Counted from the stretch's first letter, positions 19,211 through 28,076 are shown. The stretch: 64,000 nt of DNA from Lewinella sp038528965 (GCA_038528965.1 JBCBEC010000008.1:62001-126000), one strand, 5' to 3'. Program-made: numbers and translations. The notes: generated by a model not told the origin, from the letters alone.

Positions 19211-19795
19211 TTAGGCGTTGTATTGTTTCATAAACAGGCTACGTAAGCCCGCCAAACAGCGTTGTTTTTGCTTGCGCAATGCTACTTCTGTTCGTCCTGC
19301 CAAGGCTGCCAATTCTTTTAATGGCTGTTTATAGAAATAAAACTGCTGTAACAGAGACTTACATGGCTCCTCGATTCTTTCAAGCGACTCTTCTAAGATA
19401 TCCAGTAATTCTTCTGGTACATCTGGCCGAGCAGGTTCGGGCTCTACGCCATCTAACTCCTCTAACACCTGATTGTCTTTCTTGCGCTGATTACAATACT
19501 GACAAGCCACTCGGGTAAAGAGAAAACGGAGATTCCCGTACTGGATTCGCCCTAGTTTAATTCGGCGACAGAGGTCCAGCATAGCGTCCATAGAGGCATC
19601 ATAGGCTTCTGAGTATTCAGCTTTGCAGCGAAACATCACATAATCCACACAAGACGGAAAATGCTTCAAAAAAACCTGCTCGTATAGTTGGTAATCACCA
19701 GACCGCATCTGTTCCACCATCTGCTCGAATTCCTCTGGGCTGAGCCCAAAGTTTTTATCTGTCTGGTTGCTTGTCTTAGTTATTGTTGATTTCAT
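19211..19795 (-). CDS. RNA polymerase sigma factor, ECF type
   Basis: The 194-residue protein has the two-domain build of ECF sigma factors. Region 2 is about residues 22-95, including LYEQVFLKHFPSCVDYVMF and a core-binding helix around YDASMDAMLDLCRRI. Region 4 is about residues 135-190, with a helix-turn-helix around LKELAALAGRTEVALRKQKQ. Starts at the ATG at 19795; a promoter-like element ends 23 bp upstream at 19818. The same element stands before the divergent subtilase-CHAT genes, so I infer autoregulation and control of those genes. The subfamily cannot be named by eye. Confidence 0.88.
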   Translation of the reverse strand: MKSTITKTSNQTDKNFGLSPEEFEQMVEQMRSGDYQLYEQVFLKHFPSCVDYVMFRCKAEYSEAYDASMDAMLDLCRRIKLGRIQYGNLRFLFTRVACQYCNQRKKDNQVLEELDGVEPEPARPDVPEELLDILEESLERIEEPCKSLLQQFYFYKQPLKELAALAGRTEVALRKQKQRCLAGLRSLFMKQYNA

Positions 19796-19817
19796 AGTCG
19801 TTTACAACAGCTTACGT

Positions 19818-19851
19818 CTATATACACCTAAAAAAAGCGCGGCGTGACAAA
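19818..19851 (-). promoter_or_regulatory. Putative ECF promoter of the sigma operon
   Basis: Read on the minus strand: TTTGTCACG, 16 nt, TGTATATAG, then 22 nt to the sigma factor ATG. Both boxes are identical to those at 20044-20078 on the plus strand. This is not the TTTG / TAnnTTTG pair of the Bacteroidota housekeeping sigma factor. Confidence 0.7.
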
Positions 19852-19880
19852 AAATTGAAATTTATTTTTTGCCTTGATAA

Positions 19881-19915
19881 ATTGTCACAAAACGAGGGGT
19901 GTAGCTTGTTTATAA
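19881..19915 (+). promoter_or_regulatory. Third, weaker copy of the ECF promoter motif
   Basis: ATTGTCACA, 17 nt, TGTTTATAA: seven of nine bases match in each box, with the same spacing as the plus-strand copy at 20044-20078. It points towards the hairpin-containing sequence at 19919-20010. Confidence 0.4.
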
Positions 19916-19918
19916 ATG

Positions 19919-20016
19919 GAGATCAGTCGCATTTGGTGCATCGTTTACACCCATTAATGATCTCTTCTTTTACAGTTGTTGATCGCTGCCGGCTCCGCTA
20001 GAGTCGGCAGTATTTT
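19919..20016 (+). ncRNA. Candidate small structured RNA in the divergent gap
   Basis: Downstream of the weak promoter copy lie an inverted pair GAGATCA / TGATCTC (19919-19925 with 19958-19964) and a GC-rich hairpin CTGCCGGC / GTCGGCAG (19986-19993 with 20003-20010, one G-U pair) followed directly by TATTTT. That is the form of a short RNA ending in an intrinsic terminator. It could also insulate the two divergent operons. No family is recognised; this rests only on sequence geometry. Confidence 0.35.
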
Positions 20017-20043
20017 GGCTAGAAAAAATTATTTTTGGGAAAA

Positions 20044-20078
20044 TTTGTCACGTTCTCCCAATCTGCCCCTGTATATAG
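20044..20078 (+). promoter_or_regulatory. Putative ECF promoter of the subtilase-CHAT operon
   Basis: TTTGTCACG (20044-20052), 17 nt, TGTATATAG (20070-20078), then 18 nt to the ATG at 20097. Identical boxes precede the sigma factor gene on the other strand. Confidence 0.7.
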
Positions 20079-20096
20079 GTAAAATACAACTGTAAA

Positions 20097-21758
20097 ATGA
20101 AAACACTTTCTCTTTTAAAAAAAGCATTGTTCTGTCTTAGCTTTCTGAGCTGCATTATCCTCCACAGTCAACCAACTATGAACAATATTAGCCTGCCTAA
20201 TCCTGGCTCTTATGTTCCTGGTGAAATCATTATTCTCTTCGCACCTGGATTATCTGCCACCGAAAAACAGGATTTACGTGATGATTATCAGGTTACGACT
20301 TACGAAGTTATTAATAATCGCCTTGAACTCTGGGAGGTTTCTTTTCCCCTACCGGTAGATGATAACGGAACAACGGTAATTCTGCTCAATGAATATGAAT
20401 TACTGAACTACATTCACAACAATAATGGCAACCAGTCCAGCAACGGGGGTAATCAAAGTGGTGGCAACGAGGGGACTGGAATAGCCAACCCTGGCCGCGG
20501 AGGCGGTATTAACGGTGGCGAGTTCAACTATGCATTGACTGGCTCTCCCATTATCGATAATCCTACTCCCCTTCCCAATGACCCACTGACCGTCTGTCCT
20601 GGCGATGCCCATCTTTATGGTAATACAGGGCCTCATACCAACAACCTACCTACGATAGTAATTATGGATCAGGTGATGACACTAAGGACTCCTGATGTAC
20701 AGCATTTCTTCACGCCACAGTATACGCTTCCTGAGGGTAGAGCATCGCATGCTGATCAGGTAGATTACATTTCAAATTTTGTGAACACCGCCAATGGTCT
20801 ATCTACACAGGTCATCAATCTAGTAATATTTGATGAGCATGGTCAAGCCACTTATGTCGACTTCCTGAAGGCCATCAACTGGCTATATGAAAATAACTAC
20901 CAACACTTAGTGATCAATATGAGTGGTAGTGCGATGGTTAATCAAATTGGAGAAAACTCACAAATCGTGCTGAACCGGGTTAACAATATGCTAACTGCTA
21001 TGGGTAGTGTTATGGTGACTAGTGCCGGTAATGATGCTATGGACACCAACGAAGGTACGGTACTGCCCGGTGGAGCCTTAATGAATAACGAGATTACAGT
21101 AGCTGGTACAAGCAATTGCTATACGCAAGCATGGTCTGGTAGTAATCTTGACAATGTGCAATTTGAAATCGCGGCTGAGGCCGAGAACCTGCTAGTTCCT
21201 TTCAATGCCACTTCTTGGGTAGAAGCGGATGGTACTTCATATAGTGCTCCTCAAGTTACGGCAGCTTTAGTACAGATTGCCTCTCATCTCCCATTTGCTA
21301 CCACCTTACAACTGAAGCAACAATTACTAGCAACTGCCGACCATATAGCAGCACTAGATGATCACAGCCGCTGGGGACAAGTACTTAATGCCACAGCAGC
21401 TACTACTTTTGGTAATGGTATGGGCTTGGCAGCTGCACCAGAAACAGATCCTCAAGCTTGGGAAGGATTTAATTCTTCTTTCAACGAAACAGATCTCCTA
21501 GAGGAACTCGTCCTGGAGGTTTCTCCTAACCCAACTAATGACGCTTTCACCCTACGTTGGAATAATCCAGGGGCAAGCCCAGCAATTCTAGAAGTGTACA
21601 ACGACCTCGGGCAACGTTTAAGTCAACGAACGCTACCAAGTGGTGAGCAAGGTATTCAATTATCCATGCAGACCCTAGGAGCAACACAAGCAGGACTTTA
21701 TTTACTACGGGTCCGGCAGGCGGATCAAGTAACGACCCGCCGCATTGTTTTGCGATAG
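20097..21758 (+). CDS. Subtilase-like (S8) secreted protein with T9SS domain
   Basis: The 553-residue protein has a signal peptide (residues 1-25), a propeptide-like segment (about 36-85, GEIIILFAPGLSATEKQDL), a Gly/Asn-rich linker (about 107-142), and a subtilisin-like domain (about 183-440). A full triad is visible: Asp191 in IVIMDQVM, His218 in SHADQV, Ser381 in DGTSYSAPQVTAAL, with the oxyanion Asn312 in SAGND. The contexts of Asp and His differ from the usual D-T/S-G and H-G-T-H. The C-terminus is a T9SS sorting domain (VSPNPTNDAFTLRWN). It should act at the cell surface. It is the first gene after the ECF-type promoter and is followed by the CHAT gene 137 bp on. Activity is probable but the divergent motifs leave room for a non-proteolytic relative. 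Confidence 0.8.
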   Translation: MKTLSLLKKALFCLSFLSCIILHSQPTMNNISLPNPGSYVPGEIIILFAPGLSATEKQDLRDDYQVTTYEVINNRLELWEVSFPLPVDDNGTTVILLNEYELLNYIHNNNGNQSSNGGNQSGGNEGTGIANPGRGGGINGGEFNYALTGSPIIDNPTPLPNDPLTVCPGDAHLYGNTGPHTNNLPTIVIMDQVMTLRTPDVQHFFTPQYTLPEGRASHADQVDYISNFVNTANGLSTQVINLVIFDEHGQATYVDFLKAINWLYENNYQHLVINMSGSAMVNQIGENSQIVLNRVNNMLTAMGSVMVTSAGNDAMDTNEGTVLPGGALMNNEITVAGTSNCYTQAWSGSNLDNVQFEIAAEAENLLVPFNATSWVEADGTSYSAPQVTAALVQIASHLPFATTLQLKQQLLATADHIAALDDHSRWGQVLNATAATTFGNGMGLAAAPETDPQAWEGFNSSFNETDLLEELVLEVSPNPTNDAFTLRWNNPGASPAILEVYNDLGQRLSQRTLPSGEQGIQLSMQTLGATQAGLYLLRVRQADQVTTRRIVLR

Positions 21759-21895
21759 CAGTAGTTAGGCGCCATTAAGATTGGTATCAACCGCTAAGGC
21801 GACCCGGGTTTTTCACTCCAGAGGAAAACTTGGGTTGCCTTAGCCATATCGCTAAAACTTCTGCTTTTATCACCTCCTGAATACCACAAATCACG

Positions 21896-24826
21896 ATGCC
21901 TTTACGCTACGTTATCTTGCTGATATTGACCATTCTTGGGTTATCACTCAGTGCTCAAGCACCTAGAGATCAAGCCTATGCATTGACACAACAGTCTACT
22001 GCGCTTTATGGTCGGGATGCTTTACCACTTCTGGATAGTGCTAAAATGATCTGTGAACAGCAGAGCTGTGCAGATAGTAGTTGGGCCTTTCTTTACCGGC
22101 GCTTGGCGGTAGCCTATTTTGATGGCTACGTTGACGATCAGAAAGCAATTGAGTTTGCAGATACGGCCCGGCATTTCTACGAACGCTACCTTGGCACCAT
22201 ACATCCTTTAGTGGCCAACCAGCACTACAGCAGTGGTGTCATCAAACGTGAAATTGGTCAACTGGAGGCAGGAATTAATAGCATTACGACTGCTATTGAA
22301 GTGCTGGAACAAGTCCCAGAAACTGAAATAAGCGGACGCGATTCTACACTACTACGCTGGTACTACAATCTAGCAAATACGGAGGTTAACTGGGGCGACT
22401 ATGCTGCTGGTGCACTACACGCTGATAAAGCAGCGCATTATAACCGCAGATTTAGTGGAGCGCCTACCTATTACGATTGCCTTCTATTGCGCCTTCAAGC
22501 TTATCGTAGTCATCGTACTGGTGATTTTTCTAGCGCGCACCAGCTTTTTCGCCAGGCTGCAGAATGTATGGATAATTTTTCCAACGACCCGCGAAACTAC
22601 GATGCCGGGCTCTACTGGGCACTAAGAAATTTAGAGGCTTATACTTTGGCAGAAATGGGCCAATTAGAAACCGCAATAAACCAGTTCGAGCAAGTTGCCA
22701 TTGGCTATCGTAGTTTGAGACAGCCGCCGGAAACCATAAATGCTAACCTAGCCAATAATTTGCACGCTCAAGGCTGGTTCAATCTTCAGTTCGGCAATTA
22801 CGACCAGGCGCAGCAAGTTGCCCTGCAGGCTGCAAGCTTATTTGAGGAGATCTATCCCAATGAATACTATCCGGCCATGGCCAACGTTCGCTTACTTCAA
22901 GGCCAGATCGCTCAGGCCACCGGCGATTATGACACAGCATTGAGTTACTATGATAAGTCACTGGAAGGCTTGTCTCCTGGCTATGACTCCGGAGCACCAC
23001 TTTCTGCTTTACAAACCACTGATAACTACTTGCTATACCTGGAACTATTCGACTACCGAGCTCGGTGTCTTACAGCTCTGGGTAGAGAAGTAGAAGCCAG
23101 AGCGATCTACGAATGGTTGGAAAGTGTAGCTTCTCGCCAACGCCAAACCTTCCGCAGTGGTTTGTCCCGTTTCAACATACTACGTTACGCCCGCCCAGCC
23201 TACGAGCAAGCCATCCGCTTGAATTTGTATCCCCGGAGCGCCCCGGCTAGTCCTCAACAGCGCGAACGCGCCTGGCAGTACGTTAGCCAGTACAAAGGGA
23301 GTAGTTTCAGGGAAGAGCTACAACAGAAAAAAGCCCTGCATTTTGCCGACATCCCTCGCCGAGTACAACGCCAAGAAAGAGAACTGGCAGAAGTAATTCG
23401 CGAGCTAAAAACGGCATTATATACCGCCTACCGGGAAGAAACTCCACAAGATAGCCTCCGGCTAATAATTGCCGAAAGGGAACAGGAATACTATCAATTC
23501 TTAAAGCAATTAGAAACAGACTATCCACGCTACCACGAACTTAAATACGCCCCCTCAGAGCCACTTCACCTGAGGACGGTGCAAGACAAGCTTGCCAAAA
23601 AACAAGTGGCGCTGGAATATTTTTGGGGTGTTGATTCTCTCTATACTTTTACCATTTCACAAACGGACCTGCGAATCAGCGCTCAGCCTGTGGCGGGGCT
23701 TGAAGATTCCGTTCGCCTTTACTACGAGTTACTGTCTACCGGGGTAGGCCCAGAATGTGAAGCGCGCTTCACTGGATTGTCCCACTTCTTATACCAGAAA
23801 TTAATCCCCAGCTATCTAAGTGCTGAATCAGCAGCGCAATCGATCAATCGACTGATTATCATCCCCGACCGGCTCCTGCACCTAGTAACCTTCGAAACGC
23901 TCTTGGAACGGCCGGTGGAGCGCTTAGAGGGTGCCCAGGCTTTATTACTGAAGCGCTTTGCCATCAGTTACCTCCCCAGTATTCGTCACCTTGTAACTCC
24001 CCTCAAGAATAAACGCAAGAACGATGGCAGCTTTCTCGGTTTTGGCCTGGAGTATGATGACGCTACACTGAACTACCTTTCTGATGCTGGCTTCGGCAAA
24101 AAAGAAAGTAGCCAGCCCATCTCTCTGCCTTGCAGAATATCCGAACCAGAAAGGAGCCTTGGAAAACTAGCTTATGCCGATGATGAAATACTGCGGGTGA
24201 AAGAACAAATTGGTGGCGAAGCGCGCGTCAACCAACAAGCTATTAAGCGTACTTTTCTGGACTTGGCCGGCGACTATAATATCTTACACCTGGCCATGCA
24301 CGGTACCTATGATCTAGAATACCCTCTCAATTCTTCCCTGCTCTTTAACTATCAGAAAGGCGAAGACGTAGCCCTGCGTGCCGCAGAAATTTATGGCATG
24401 GAATTGAACGCTGAAATGGTAGTACTGAGTGCTTGCAACACAGGTTATGGACAAATGGCCGAAGGAGAAGGTACAATGTCACTAGCTCGGGCATTCAATT
24501 ATGCTGGTAGCAATAGTATCGTAGCCAGCTTATGGACAGCGGTTGACTATACTACCGCTGAAATCATGGTATTGTTCTACAAGTACTTAGAGGAAGGATT
24601 ACCAAAAGACGAAGCCTTACAACAGGCTAAACTGGAATACCTTAATGATAATATGCTGAGTAGTCCTGGCACTCGCAGTCCTTATTATTGGGCGTGTAGT
24701 GTGATCATCGGTGATACCCAGCCACTAATGAGCAAGAGTTTCTTTAGTTCCTATTGGTGGGGGGTTGTCCTCCTTACGGGCCTGTTGTTTTTATTTGTGC
24801 GGAGGAAAGCCCTCAAGCGTACTTGA
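21896..24826 (+). CDS. TPR-CHAT caspase-like protease, membrane-anchored
   Basis: The 976-residue protein has a signal peptide (MPLRYVILLILTILGLSLSAQ), about 12 TPR-like helical pairs (about 25-480), a coiled region (about 500-560), and a C-terminal CHAT domain (about 640-940). The caspase-like dyad is visible: His802 in LHLAMHG and Cys847 in VLSACNTG, with the usual following segments GEGTMSLARAF and SIVASLW. A membrane helix near the C-terminus (about 953-968) with a basic tail (RRKALKRT) would fix it to the inner membrane with the CHAT domain in the periplasm. CHAT proteases are known effectors in several prokaryotic signalling and defence systems, including the Csx29 protein of type III-E CRISPR. 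Here the partner is a sigma factor cassette; role inferred only. Confidence 0.88.
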   Translation: MPLRYVILLILTILGLSLSAQAPRDQAYALTQQSTALYGRDALPLLDSAKMICEQQSCADSSWAFLYRRLAVAYFDGYVDDQKAIEFADTARHFYERYLGTIHPLVANQHYSSGVIKREIGQLEAGINSITTAIEVLEQVPETEISGRDSTLLRWYYNLANTEVNWGDYAAGALHADKAAHYNRRFSGAPTYYDCLLLRLQAYRSHRTGDFSSAHQLFRQAAECMDNFSNDPRNYDAGLYWALRNLEAYTLAEMGQLETAINQFEQVAIGYRSLRQPPETINANLANNLHAQGWFNLQFGNYDQAQQVALQAASLFEEIYPNEYYPAMANVRLLQGQIAQATGDYDTALSYYDKSLEGLSPGYDSGAPLSALQTTDNYLLYLELFDYRARCLTALGREVEARAIYEWLESVASRQRQTFRSGLSRFNILRYARPAYEQAIRLNLYPRSAPASPQQRERAWQYVSQYKGSSFREELQQKKALHFADIPRRVQRQERELAEVIRELKTALYTAYREETPQDSLRLIIAEREQEYYQFLKQLETDYPRYHELKYAPSEPLHLRTVQDKLAKKQVALEYFWGVDSLYTFTISQTDLRISAQPVAGLEDSVRLYYELLSTGVGPECEARFTGLSHFLYQKLIPSYLSAESAAQSINRLIIIPDRLLHLVTFETLLERPVERLEGAQALLLKRFAISYLPSIRHLVTPLKNKRKNDGSFLGFGLEYDDATLNYLSDAGFGKKESSQPISLPCRISEPERSLGKLAYADDEILRVKEQIGGEARVNQQAIKRTFLDLAGDYNILHLAMHGTYDLEYPLNSSLLFNYQKGEDVALRAAEIYGMELNAEMVVLSACNTGYGQMAEGEGTMSLARAFNYAGSNSIVASLWTAVDYTTAEIMVLFYKYLEEGLPKDEALQQAKLEYLNDNMLSSPGTRSPYYWACSVIIGDTQPLMSKSFFSSYWWGVVLLTGLLFLFVRRKALKRT

Positions 24827-25126
24827 TTTGGCATTATCAGTAGTTATTCCAGATAAACTTACGCGATAATCTCCTACCGGCGCAGGCCAGGTAGCTGGTT
24901 ATCTGATACAGAAAAGCCTGTTGACTTACTTCACTGCGCTACGAGCCGATCAGCCATGCCGGGGAATATGACGCAGGGTAGCCGCGTTTAATAAGTCTAC
25001 CTGAATCACTTGAATTCGACTCCAGACCGAGGCGGGTGCGTGAAAGTGCTGTACATCACGCACCGCACAGATTACCTTATGTCCCGCTCAGATGTTTATC
25101 TTCGTCGGGATCATAAACTCTTCGCA
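24827..25126. other. Intergenic region
   Basis: No gene of its own and no clear terminator. The downstream frame is open back to 25010, but the added residues are charged and precede an ideal signal peptide, so I treat them as untranslated. Confidence 0.4.
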
Positions 25127-26632
25127 ATGCGTACTGTCGTCACTGTCTTTCTTCTCTGTTGCGCCTGGGCGCTACCCGCCCAACTTATCATTCCCCCTTC
25201 CAGTGCTCCTGCCGAACTGCACAATCAGATTGGGCTCACTAATTTTACCATTACCTACCATCGACCTAGCGTAAAAGGGCGCGTCATATTTGGTGAGCTC
25301 CTTCCCTACGGCCAGGTTTGGCGAACTGGAGCCAACGAGGCTACGCGCATTCGTTTTGACAAAGACATCCTTATTGGCGGTGACCCACTGGCAGCCGGAA
25401 CCTACGCTATTTACACTATTCCCCAAGCGGAAGACAATTGGACTTTCATCCTCAACGCGGACACCACCCTCTGGGGTGCTCGAGACTATGACGAAAGCAA
25501 GGACGCGGCACGCTTTATGCTACCCGCTAAAAACCTGGCAGAACGCGTGGAGACCATGGAGTTTCGCTGGATGGGTATCACGCACACCAGTGCTAAGCTC
25601 TGCCTGGAATGGGAAAACGTTCGTTTATCCATTCCTATTGAGGTCAACACTAATGAGCAAGTACAAGCTAGTATTGCTAAGGAACTCACCGCCAGCAACA
25701 CCAACGGTAATGATTACTACCGCGCCGCCCGCTATTATTTGGATAATAATCTGGATTTACAACAGGCTAAGGACTGGATGGACAAGCGGATTGATCTGGG
25801 TGGGGAGCAGTTTGGCGTTATGCGGTACCAAGCATTCATTGAGCGTAAGCTGGGCAACCTTGAAGAAGCTAATCGCATTTTGGAACGTTCGTTGGAATTG
25901 GCGGAAGCGCGTCCCAATCCTCACTATGTGCGCATGAATACGCAGACCTTGCGGGAGTGGAACAAGGAGGTGGTTACAGGTATGGATGGGGCAAGCCTAC
26001 TGGCCAAGAGCATTACCTACCATGATCCCAATGGCGTTTGGGAAACCGAAGGCATTGACATCCAACTCTACGAATCGCGCCCCGGTGGCGGTTACCGCCT
26101 CACTGATTTGACGTTCAACAGCAGTCAGGAAACCTTTGTACTGGACCAGCAACGTGGACGTGACCATATTCTAAGAGAGTTGAGACCTGATGGCTGTACT
26201 TTTAAACTGAACGGCAAGGAAGCTGATTTCAGCGAGGACCAAATTCGCCAATTTCGCCTGAGCTGCGAAGGCAATGAACTCTACAAAAATTACTACTCCT
26301 ATCTGTGGGGCCTACCCATGAAGCTAACGGATCCTGGGACCATTATTGCCCCTAAGGTTCATAAGGTAGACTTCTTTGGAGATGAGCTTTTGGAAATAAA
26401 AGTCACCTACAGCGAGGAGGTAGGAGCCGATATCTGGTACTTCTACTTTGACCCCGGTACTTACGCACTAAGCGGTTATCGCTTTTATCATGACGAAGCG
26501 GATAATGATGGGGAGTATATTCTAGTAGAGGGTGAAGCTCAAGTGGGTCAACTGCGCCTGCCGGCCAAGCGGCACTGGTATACCCATGGAGATCGGCGGT
26601 ATTTGGGGTCGGATGAGATTGTTGGGGAATAG
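25127..26632 (+). CDS. DUF2911-DUF6503 fusion protein, secreted
   Basis: Start set at the ATG at 25127, since it opens a clean signal peptide (MRTVVTVFLLCCAWALPAQ); an earlier codon at 25010 would add 39 charged residues. After export the protein shows a DUF2911 domain (about 25-155 from this start, with LTNFTITYHRPSVKGRVIFG and VWRTGANEATRIRF), a short TPR-like helical stretch (about 170-270), and a C-terminal beta-rich region (about 285-500) resembling the DUF6503 family, usually a separate ~250-residue protein. Neither domain has a known biochemical role. Probably periplasmic. Not in an operon. Confidence 0.78.
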   Translation: MRTVVTVFLLCCAWALPAQLIIPPSSAPAELHNQIGLTNFTITYHRPSVKGRVIFGELLPYGQVWRTGANEATRIRFDKDILIGGDPLAAGTYAIYTIPQAEDNWTFILNADTTLWGARDYDESKDAARFMLPAKNLAERVETMEFRWMGITHTSAKLCLEWENVRLSIPIEVNTNEQVQASIAKELTASNTNGNDYYRAARYYLDNNLDLQQAKDWMDKRIDLGGEQFGVMRYQAFIERKLGNLEEANRILERSLELAEARPNPHYVRMNTQTLREWNKEVVTGMDGASLLAKSITYHDPNGVWETEGIDIQLYESRPGGGYRLTDLTFNSSQETFVLDQQRGRDHILRELRPDGCTFKLNGKEADFSEDQIRQFRLSCEGNELYKNYYSYLWGLPMKLTDPGTIIAPKVHKVDFFGDELLEIKVTYSEEVGADIWYFYFDPGTYALSGYRFYHDEADNDGEYILVEGEAQVGQLRLPAKRHWYTHGDRRYLGSDEIVGE

Positions 26633-26744
26633 TCCGACTACGCCAAGGCTACGTCGGATGAGAAATTAAAATTAGCGTGAAATTAGAATGACTTTGGATT
26701 CTGTTCATGCTTGTCATTGAGTGGTTAAAATCTAGTGCATCTTT

Positions 26745-27494
26745 ATGTTTATACAACACCGAAATCTTCCGCGGAAGAGCACTAACAATTGGTTACCCGA
26801 ACGAAAAGCGCTGCTTGATAAAGTATTGGCGGATTATTATATTCTTTGGGGAAGTGAAGCTCCGATTCCTGATGATCAAGCGAAAGTAACGAAGGCTTAC
26901 CAGGATATAATAAATGGGTTGATCGAGGGAAATGACCGCAGTCGCGCCTGGATCAATTATGTAGACCAATTAGTTCAGGTTTTTCCAGATAATCAGGTTA
27001 AACGTGAAACCAGATTACAACCGGGGATGGGTGTCCGAATCACCGTACAGGAGCAAACACTCGGAGCCTTAACTGCCAAGAAAACCCTGCACCTCTACCA
27101 GAGTTTATTGGGTCCTTTTTTCACCATCTTCGGGGTCGATGAAGTGCACTACCACAGCGGCACCTACTTCACCCATCAGTTTGATCCCATTATCACCGCA
27201 GCGCCAATTGAGGAGTATGAGCAGTTGTTTATGCAATTGTGGGAACACCATCAAACCCGATTTCCAGAGTCGCTCTTTATGTCCTTTAATCTAGCTCGTT
27301 TTCAGCATCCTGGCCTGCGAACATCCTGGACAAGTCATAGCGGGGATAATTCTTGGCTGGAAGCACTCTTTACGAGCAGAGACTTTGGTCAATATTCTTT
27401 TCGGGGTGACATGCTATTTGGTCTTGACCAATGGTGGGATATGCCTAAAAATGGCGGATGGACTGCATACCCTCCCGGACACAAACCGGATTAG
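26745..27494 (+). CDS. Hypothetical protein
   Basis: A 249-residue soluble protein without signal peptide or membrane helix, rich in aromatic residues and His (WEHHQTRFPESLFMSFNLARFQHP). I recognise no family. Its TAG stop is followed immediately by the ATG of the GreA/GreB-like gene, so the two are translated from one message and may work together. The low-complexity end (GGWTAYPPGHKPD) is probably flexible. Candidate immunity-like or knot-type proteins of this size exist in Bacteroidota, but there is no evidence to place it. Confidence 0.65.
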   Translation: MFIQHRNLPRKSTNNWLPERKALLDKVLADYYILWGSEAPIPDDQAKVTKAYQDIINGLIEGNDRSRAWINYVDQLVQVFPDNQVKRETRLQPGMGVRITVQEQTLGALTAKKTLHLYQSLLGPFFTIFGVDEVHYHSGTYFTHQFDPIITAAPIEEYEQLFMQLWEHHQTRFPESLFMSFNLARFQHPGLRTSWTSHSGDNSWLEALFTSRDFGQYSFRGDMLFGLDQWWDMPKNGGWTAYPPGHKPD

Positions 27495-27947
27495 ATGAGT
27501 ATCAGCAAAGCCCAACTCCATGAGCACTGCATCAATCTACTCAACGAGCGCATTGCCGAACTCGAGGCAGCCGCAGCTGCGGTGCGTGAGTCACGTAATA
27601 ATGAGACCAAAAGTAGCGCGGGAGATAAATACGAAACCGGCCGGGCCATGATGCAACAAGAGGAAGACAAACTACTGGCCCGGCAAGATGCCGCGCGGCA
27701 AATGCTACTTCAACTACGACAGCTAAAGCCTGAACAGGTAAGCAAACAGGCCAGCCCAGGCAGCCTGGTACAAACCAATGCGCGCACCTACTACCTAGGC
27801 GTAAGCCTGGGCAAAGTCATCTTTGCGGGCCAGACCTATTTTTGCGTTTCCGCAGAAGCGCCAATAAGTAAGGTTTTACTAGGAAAAACGGAAGGTGATG
27901 CTATTTACCTCAATGGCCGGGAGGAGCGCGTTTTGTCCTTAGCCTAA
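27495..27947 (+). CDS. GreA/GreB-like transcript-cleavage factor homologue
   Basis: The 150-residue protein has an N-terminal antiparallel coiled coil (about 5-75) and a small C-terminal beta domain (about 90-150) ending APISKVLLGKTEGDAIYLNG, the GreA/GreB C-domain pattern. The coiled-coil tip reads SSAGDKYETGRAM, keeping an acidic pair (Asp44, Glu47) where GreA has the Asp and Glu that hold the catalytic Mg in RNA polymerase. Relatives in Bacteroidota are often misannotated as 3-oxoacyl-ACP synthase. It abuts the upstream gene (stop and start adjacent). Binding to RNA polymerase is inferred. Confidence 0.7.
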   Translation: MSISKAQLHEHCINLLNERIAELEAAAAAVRESRNNETKSSAGDKYETGRAMMQQEEDKLLARQDAARQMLLQLRQLKPEQVSKQASPGSLVQTNARTYYLGVSLGKVIFAGQTYFCVSAEAPISKVLLGKTEGDAIYLNGREERVLSLA

Positions 27948-27998
27948 AGAGATGATAGAAGTATAGTGCTAGTAAATGACAGAGCGGGTTGCATAGGT

Positions 27999-28039
27999 CG
28001 GAAGTGGGAGGTCGGAATTCGGTATTTTTCCCACTTCCG
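27999..28039. terminator. Bidirectional hairpin between convergent genes
   Basis: CGGAAGTGGGA (27999-28009) pairs with TCCCACTTCCG (28029-28039), and a further partial pairing of the neighbouring AGGTCGGA / TCCCACCTCCGA extends the fold. It lies between the ends of a plus-strand and a minus-strand gene, the expected place for a shared terminator. Confidence 0.6.
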
Positions 28040-28076
28040 ATCTCCCACCTCCGATTTTCAACTTACTTCTTTTCCA

